From: JABFSS01 sp964497975
GTDB lineage: Bacteria > Patescibacteriota > Gracilibacteria > Peribacterales > Peribacteraceae
Length of the DNA stretch: 64,000 bases
Assembly (NCBI GenBank): GCA_964497975.1
Contig: CAZCFO010000003.1
Span: forward strand, 62,001-126,000
Reading direction: 5' to 3'
Part shown: in pieces, positions 59,850 through 64,000 of the stretch
Position numbering within the stretch: the stretch's first letter is position 1
Layout of the letters: each line of letters begins with the position of its first letter
Position numbers and translations under genes: made by a program
Notes under the pieces: generated by a model
Databases searched by the model: none
Seen by the model: only the letters and a program-made list of their open reading frames with translations
Told to the model about the DNA's origin: nothing

Positions 59850-59980
59850 ACGGAGAGGGGAAAAGAGGGGCAGTATGGAGTTTACGGAGATGATGTCAAC
59901 GATTCCCCGCAAGGCGCTTCGTACAGGGAAATATCCCCAAAAAGACAGACAATCCTTCGTCACCTCGATAAAATATCCGC

Positions 59981-60280
59981 ATGACCACCAAAGCAATTTC
60001 CGGCGGAATCGCGCACACGGTGCCGGCGGATTTGCGCAGAGCGCTGACGTCCGACAAAGAGGTCCTTGCGCAGTGGGAAGACCTGACGCCGCTCGCACGC
60101 AACGAATGGATCTGTTGGGTGGAATCGGTGAAAAAAACGGAGACGCGGGAGGAGCATATCGAACGGCTGTCGTCGCAGCTCAAGGAAGGCAAGCGCCGGC
60201 CGTGTTGCTGGATGGGCTGTGTTCACCGGAAAGACAAGCCGCTCAGCCGCACGCAAAAGTGGTTGCTGAAAAAGCGCTGA
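59981..60280 (+). CDS. YdeI/OmpD-associated (bacteriocin-protection) family protein
   Basis: 99 residues from MTTKAISGGIAHTVPADL; TAAAAT lies 6 nt upstream of the ATG. WEDLTPLARNEWICWVESVK, REEHIERLSSQLKEGKRRPC show the OmdA/YdeI C-terminal signature (ARNEW...A.k.eTr.rRi......l..gkrrp). The usual N-terminal DUF1905 part is absent, so this is the short form. Confidence 0.85.
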   Translation: MTTKAISGGIAHTVPADLRRALTSDKEVLAQWEDLTPLARNEWICWVESVKKTETREEHIERLSSQLKEGKRRPCCWMGCVHRKDKPLSRTQKWLLKKR

Positions 60281-60296
60281 ATCTCCAAGTACTCAC

Positions 60297-60758
60297 TTAC
60301 TTCCTCTCGAGTGCGCTCTGGAATAGCTTTTCCAGAACATATGCAGTCGCGGCGACCACGACGGAGGCAGAGGTGATCATCAGCCCCATGGCAACGCCGC
60401 CGGCAATGTCGTCCTGGCCGCGCATGGGGAGGACGAAGAGGATTTCGCCCAGCACGATGAAGCCCGCTATCGTCAGCGCGCAGTATTTGATGGTCTGCAG
60501 TGCCTGTACGGACGGGAGAGAGAAGCCATTACCGTTCCCGATGTATCCCAGCAGCCGGAACGCTTTGTAGAGCGCGACAAAAAATGCGATGGATGCGGTG
60601 TAGGCGTAGGCGAGGAACGCATCGTGGAAGTACACCTGGAAGAGCGTCGCGTTGATGTTCCGTCCTTCGCGGAGAGGTTCCAGAATCAGGAAGGCAAGCA
60701 CGCCTAGACCTAAGAGGACAACGACGAGCTGGAGGAAGAGTGTGGGGAGGCGCTTCAT
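60297..60758 (-). CDS. DUF2975 family membrane protein, second copy
   Basis: 153 residues from MKRLPTLFLQLVV with four helices and the signature FRLLGYIGNGNGFSLPSVQALQTIKYCA. Paralogue of 29693. No HTH partner adjacent. Upstream (60780-60812) is the same operator as at 30238. Confidence 0.85.
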   Translation of the reverse strand: MKRLPTLFLQLVVVLLGLGVLAFLILEPLREGRNINATLFQVYFHDAFLAYAYTASIAFFVALYKAFRLLGYIGNGNGFSLPSVQALQTIKYCALTIAGFIVLGEILFVLPMRGQDDIAGGVAMGLMITSASVVVAATAYVLEKLFQSALERK

Positions 60759-60779
60759 AGACGTTCATCCTGCTCTCAA

Positions 60780-60812
60780 GTTTATCGTTTTGCAATATAT
60801 ATTTATTGTTTT
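60780..60812. promoter_or_regulatory. Putative operator, copy 2, upstream of second DUF2975 gene
   Basis: GCAATA (60792-60797), N6, TATTGT (60804-60809), preceded by TTTATCG and followed by TTTGC. Aligned with 30238-30268: TTTATCG-N4-RCAATA-N6-TATTGTTTT. A shared HTH regulator (29479) is the natural candidate to bind both. Confidence 0.55.
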
Positions 60813-61049
60813 GCGTAATGAGGGAGGGGTTTTGGCAATTTTTAAGTCCTGGATGGTGGAGCATTTGGAGTTAGTTCCGAACCTCGTGTGTTCTTTAATC
60901 GCGAACTGATTAATATCCTAGAAACATTCATAAAGCTCAATTATTCACTACATACGCTTATAGAGCTGATGGAGAAGCCTCGGGATATGAAACGGCTTGT
61001 GATCTTCTAGCTCAGTTCGTCAATGAGCTTCCGGGAGTGATTCCGAACT
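60813..61049. other. AT-rich intergenic stretch, no gene seen
   Basis: Part of the 372-bp gap between the DUF2975 gene and the methyltransferase. Short plus-strand open frames (for example around 60910-61010) look like possible gene remnants but have no start or recognisable protein. Base composition is lower in GC than the flanking host genes and matches the methyltransferase locus. Confidence 0.4.
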
Positions 61050-61086
61050 TTTAGATCTCGGTTTTGATTCAAATTTGAGATCTAAA
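61050..61086. promoter_or_regulatory. 10-bp inverted repeat upstream of the methyltransferase gene
   Basis: TTTAGATCTC (61050-61059) and GAGATCTAAA (61077-61086), perfect arms with 17 nt between. The ATG is at 61131; TACAAT (61117-61122) lies 8 nt upstream of it. Operator or transcription-attenuating hairpin for the modification gene. Confidence 0.5.
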
Positions 61087-61130
61087 GCATAACTGTGATT
61101 CTGGCTGGTTTCCTTATACAATCGGCATAA

Positions 61131-63038
61131 ATGAACAAGAAGCCCACTCAGCTTTCCGGCAAATCGCTTAATCCGCAGGAGGAATTGCATACATGGCTCA
61201 GGAACAAACTGCCGGAGGCATTTACTGAGGGAAAGATCGACTGTCAGAAGCTCAAAGCAACGCTCGGTGAAACCGTCGATACGAACGGCGAACGCTACGG
61301 CCTCTGCTGGGCGGGGAAAAGTGATTGTTTCCATCACATTCAGGAACCGACAACCGCGACCCTCAGGCCCTTGCGGGATGAATCCGTGGAGTTCGACAAG
61401 ACCAAGAACCTGTTTATCGAAGGCGACAACCTGCAAGTGCTGAAAGTGCTCCAAAAGTCCTATTACGGCCAAGTGAAAATGATCTACATAGACCCGCCGT
61501 ACAACACGGGGAGCGATAGTTTCATTTATCCTGATCGCTTTCAGGAAACCCAAGAGGAGTACATGGAGCGTGTTGGCGATAAGGAAGAAGGGCATGTGAC
61601 CCGTGACGGCATGTGGCAAAAAAACAGTGGAGACAACGGGCACTATCACAGCAATTGGCTCTCCATGATGTACCCTCGCCTGTTCCTTGCCCGAAACTTA
61701 CTACGGGATGACGGCGTTATTTTTGTGAGTATCGACGATAATGAGGTAAAAAACCTTAGAGCAATACTTGATGAAATATTTGGTGAAAATAATTTTGTAG
61801 CCACATTTGTTAGAAAGAGGCGCATGTCATCCGGTATGAGGGGCGCGCCTGTATCTCCAGATCATGAGTATGTTTTGTGTTACGCAAAATCAATTGAGAA
61901 TGTGCAATTATACGGAAAGGCAAAAAATGCCAATGATTATCCGTATGAGGACAGTAAAGGTAAATACCGCAGCACCGATCTGACTGTGGGAATGGGTAAG
62001 GAACTTCGTCCAAATCAGTTTTACGCTGTTAAAAACCCGCGAACGGGAACTGAGTATTGGCCGCCTGAGAGCCGTGTTTGGAGGTTTCAACCGTCTACGA
62101 TGAAGGCGCACATTGAGAGCGACAACATTATTTTCCCTGACGATAATCCAGATCGAAAAATGAGCCGACCACGCTTCAAGACGCGCTTCGATGAGTCAGG
62201 GGCACTTGATGAGACTACGCCACTTTCCACTTGGATTAATTCTGTCGGAACCGATGACGAAACGATTTCTCTTGAAGCTGGTCTGAATCAGGAAGGCACC
62301 AAAGAACTGCGGGACTTATTTGAGAATGCTCAAGTGTTCGATTACCCAAAACCCGTATCCCTAATTCAAACGTTAGTACTCCATGCTACTAGGGACGATG
62401 ATGTTATCATGGACTTCTTTGCTGGTTCAGGCACTACTCCACACGCAGTTATTTCGGCCAATGTCGAAGATCAAGGTAATAGAATATTTATCTCAGTTCA
62501 ATTTCCTGAACCCATTGGTGAAGAGACTGATGCAAATAAATTCGGACTTAAGACTATTTCGGATATCGCAAAAGAACGAATCAGGAGAGCAGGTAAGAAA
62601 CTCGCACGATCCTCAGAATCATCACTGGATATTGGATTCAAGGTATTTAGCCTTGATGAAAGCAATTTCAAAATCTGGCGCAGTAATGTCGCTGACGCGA
62701 AAGAACTAGCAGAGCAAATGCACATGTTTATCGACAATCTGAAAGCCAAGAGCACTCAGGAGAATGTTCTGTACGAACTCATACTGAAATCTGGTTTGGA
62801 TCTGAATGTGTCTCTGAAGACGCGAAAGGTCGAAGACATTAAATACTATGTGCTCGACGGTGGGAAACTGATTGTGTCCCTTGAGGATTCAATGACTCAG
62901 GCATTGGCCGATGCCGTGATCGCAGCCAAACCTCAGAAGGTCATTTGCCTCGATGGGGCTTTCAAGGGAAACGACCAATTAAAGACAAACACCGCGCTTC
63001 AAATGGAAGCCGCAAAAATTGATTTCCGAGTTATTTAA
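61131..63038 (+). CDS. Type III-like (beta class) site-specific DNA adenine methyltransferase
   Basis: 635 residues. DPPYNTGSD at residues 121-129 (motif IV) precedes a target-recognition region and the FFAGSGTTPHAV motif (FxGxG, near 427), the beta order. The N-terminal 70 residues and the long C-terminal part (TRKVEDIKYYVLDGGKLIVS) match Mod subunits of type III restriction-modification systems (EcoP-like). It methylates adenine in a short asymmetric site; the partner Res helicase-nuclease is expected downstream but is not in the window. Lower GC than the host, so probably acquired. Confidence 0.92.
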   Translation: MNKKPTQLSGKSLNPQEELHTWLRNKLPEAFTEGKIDCQKLKATLGETVDTNGERYGLCWAGKSDCFHHIQEPTTATLRPLRDESVEFDKTKNLFIEGDNLQVLKVLQKSYYGQVKMIYIDPPYNTGSDSFIYPDRFQETQEEYMERVGDKEEGHVTRDGMWQKNSGDNGHYHSNWLSMMYPRLFLARNLLRDDGVIFVSIDDNEVKNLRAILDEIFGENNFVATFVRKRRMSSGMRGAPVSPDHEYVLCYAKSIENVQLYGKAKNANDYPYEDSKGKYRSTDLTVGMGKELRPNQFYAVKNPRTGTEYWPPESRVWRFQPSTMKAHIESDNIIFPDDNPDRKMSRPRFKTRFDESGALDETTPLSTWINSVGTDDETISLEAGLNQEGTKELRDLFENAQVFDYPKPVSLIQTLVLHATRDDDVIMDFFAGSGTTPHAVISANVEDQGNRIFISVQFPEPIGEETDANKFGLKTISDIAKERIRRAGKKLARSSESSLDIGFKVFSLDESNFKIWRSNVADAKELAEQMHMFIDNLKAKSTQENVLYELILKSGLDLNVSLKTRKVEDIKYYVLDGGKLIVSLEDSMTQALADAVIAAKPQKVICLDGAFKGNDQLKTNTALQMEAAKIDFRVI

Positions 63039-63041
63039 TTC

Positions 63042-64000
63042 ATGAGTAAACCTGACAACATAATTGGGTTTATAAGATATGAGGGGAGGCTTGTGGATGA
63101 CGGCTTTATGGATGCGAGAAAAACAGCCGACGCTCTAAAAGGATTCGATGAGGCAATCCGCTTCTTTATCAACCAAGAGAATCCTGCACTTATAGAACTT
63201 GAGTATGAAATACCAGTGAAAGTTCAGGCTGGCTCGTGGGAAGCCGTTGTGAAGGATTTGTTAATCGGCATTCCTATTTCAGCGGCGATTACAAAGTATG
63301 CCGTAACCGCGGCTCAAAAAATGGCTGAAAAAGATTTCGATAATGTTGGATTAAGGGACATTTTTAAAGCAGCATTTCGTGTGTTGGTGTGGTCGATCAG
63401 AATTGCCGAACATACTTACAAATATGGGAAACAACAATTCACAGATATAGATTGGAAAACTAAAGAGAAAGAGAATATGGCAGGAATCAAAGGAGTAGAC
63501 GGCAGCGTGCTATATGTGCCGCAAGACGTTCTTAAAAAACTCGACAAAGTTCCGAGTAAATTATTATCGAAGAACGCATTAGTAATTGAATCTGAAAGAA
63601 CGTTGAAAATTGGTTATTATCATGACCATTCTGCTGAAGAAGTGACGATTACCGCGAGGGAAAAACATGTGTTCACATCGGAAGTACAGGATTCCGATTT
63701 GTTATATCCTGAGTTAATACACGGTCATCACGTCACCCTGAAAGGTCATTTGATTAAAGGTAATGAAGAACAAAATTCATTTGGCCTGAAATACAAGCAG
63801 CACGTTCTCTACTGTGTCCCAAAGGATTCTGGAGTTAGCATTGTTGAATTTAAGGATGCTCTCTTTGGGAACTGTGAGATTACTGGGATAGTAGATAGAT
63901 CTAGTCGTGATAATGAGGATCTGGATCGCAAACCTAAAATTAAGTTTGAATCAATCAGTAAATTACCTGAATCAGAAAATCCTTCCCTACTCGGCCTGAT
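63042..64000 (+). CDS. Uncharacterised accessory protein, 3' truncated
   Basis: At least 319 residues, ATG at 63042, 3 nt after the Mod stop; open to the end of the window. Begins MSKPDNIIGFIRYEGRLVDD. A membrane-adjacent or amphipathic segment (DLLIGIPISAAITKYAVTAA, about 70-89) follows an acidic start; the second half (KKLDKVPSKLLSKNALVIES onward) is beta-rich (GYYHDHSAEEVTIT, HHVTLKGHLIKGN). No R-M subunit motif. Placed between mod and the expected res gene, so likely part of the system or its control. Confidence 0.7.
   Translation, partial: MSKPDNIIGFIRYEGRLVDDGFMDARKTADALKGFDEAIRFFINQENPALIELEYEIPVKVQAGSWEAVVKDLLIGIPISAAITKYAVTAAQKMAEKDFDNVGLRDIFKAAFRVLVWSIRIAEHTYKYGKQQFTDIDWKTKEKENMAGIKGVDGSVLYVPQDVLKKLDKVPSKLLSKNALVIESERTLKIGYYHDHSAEEVTITAREKHVFTSEVQDSDLLYPELIHGHHVTLKGHLIKGNEEQNSFGLKYKQHVLYCVPKDSGVSIVEFKDALFGNCEITGIVDRSSRDNEDLDRKPKIKFESISKLPESENPSLLGL

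Noticed and set aside
1..64000. rRNA genes, riboswitches or a replication origin
   Set aside because: No 16S/23S/5S sequence, DnaA-box cluster or known riboswitch motif could be recognised by eye.

Overview
The window is a GC-rich bacterial segment. My best guess is a Patescibacteria/CPR genome, most like Peregrinibacteria or Peribacteria. The grounds are inference: several secreted serine-rich proteins, cysteine-rich DUF4215 surface proteins, an alanyl-tRNA synthetase lacking the C-terminal C-Ala domain, and many small orphan families. Many starts have a -10-like hexamer only 6-9 nt upstream and no Shine-Dalgarno sequence, which suggests that leaderless transcripts are common. I used this spacing to choose several start codons.

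Layout. 0-11.5 kb holds surface and envelope functions: a truncated multidomain adhesin, an M23 peptidase, a DUF2177-like membrane protein, queA, an 11-repeat DUF4215 protein, and two secreted serine-rich proteins. 11.7-25.3 kb is an integrated element between an intact tRNA-Asn and a 34-bp copy of its 3' end. It carries a large serine recombinase, an AlpA/MerR-like regulator, a lone small terminase subunit, orphan genes, and a low-GC block of three nuclease or helicase genes that looks like an antiphage module, plus an FkbM methyltransferase. 25.3-30.7 kb has a KOW mini-protein, an EGF-like secreted protein, a propeller/FN3/LamG surface protein and a DUF2975/HTH pair. 30.7-43.7 kb is mostly housekeeping and orphan genes: a putative HExxH peptidase, a PhnB-like VOC protein, a HI0933-type flavoprotein, an RlmI-like methyltransferase, a YceI lipoprotein, a run of very small genes, a nitroreductase, an ABC exporter, Phd/Doc and a DCC protein. 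43.7-53 kb has a mosaic hairpin-repeat cluster, a Trm11-like methylase, two membrane proteins, tandem TIGR02996 proteins and alaS. 53-60.8 kb holds an RsbW-like ATPase with a sensor kinase, orphan genes, a Kazal/IPT secreted protein, an HNH-like protein, a TipAS-type MerR regulator and a second DUF2975 gene. 61-64 kb begins a type III-like DNA methyltransferase locus that runs off the window.

The strongest candidate for something undescribed is the 11.7-25.3 kb element. Its gene content (integrase, AlpA-like regulator, terS without terL, defence cargo, about 13.6 kb) resembles a phage satellite. The 16.8-24.2 kb block joins a DUF4011-helicase-Vsr-DUF3320 giant protein, a Cas4-like/DUF2779 nuclease and an Mrr-like nuclease. 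Other points of interest are a shared 33-bp operator upstream of the two DUF2975 genes, a cluster of hairpins with conserved arms but swapped stems, palindromic repeats inserted in frame inside genes, and a histidine kinase with no canonical start codon. All family names come from reading the sequence; no database search was run.
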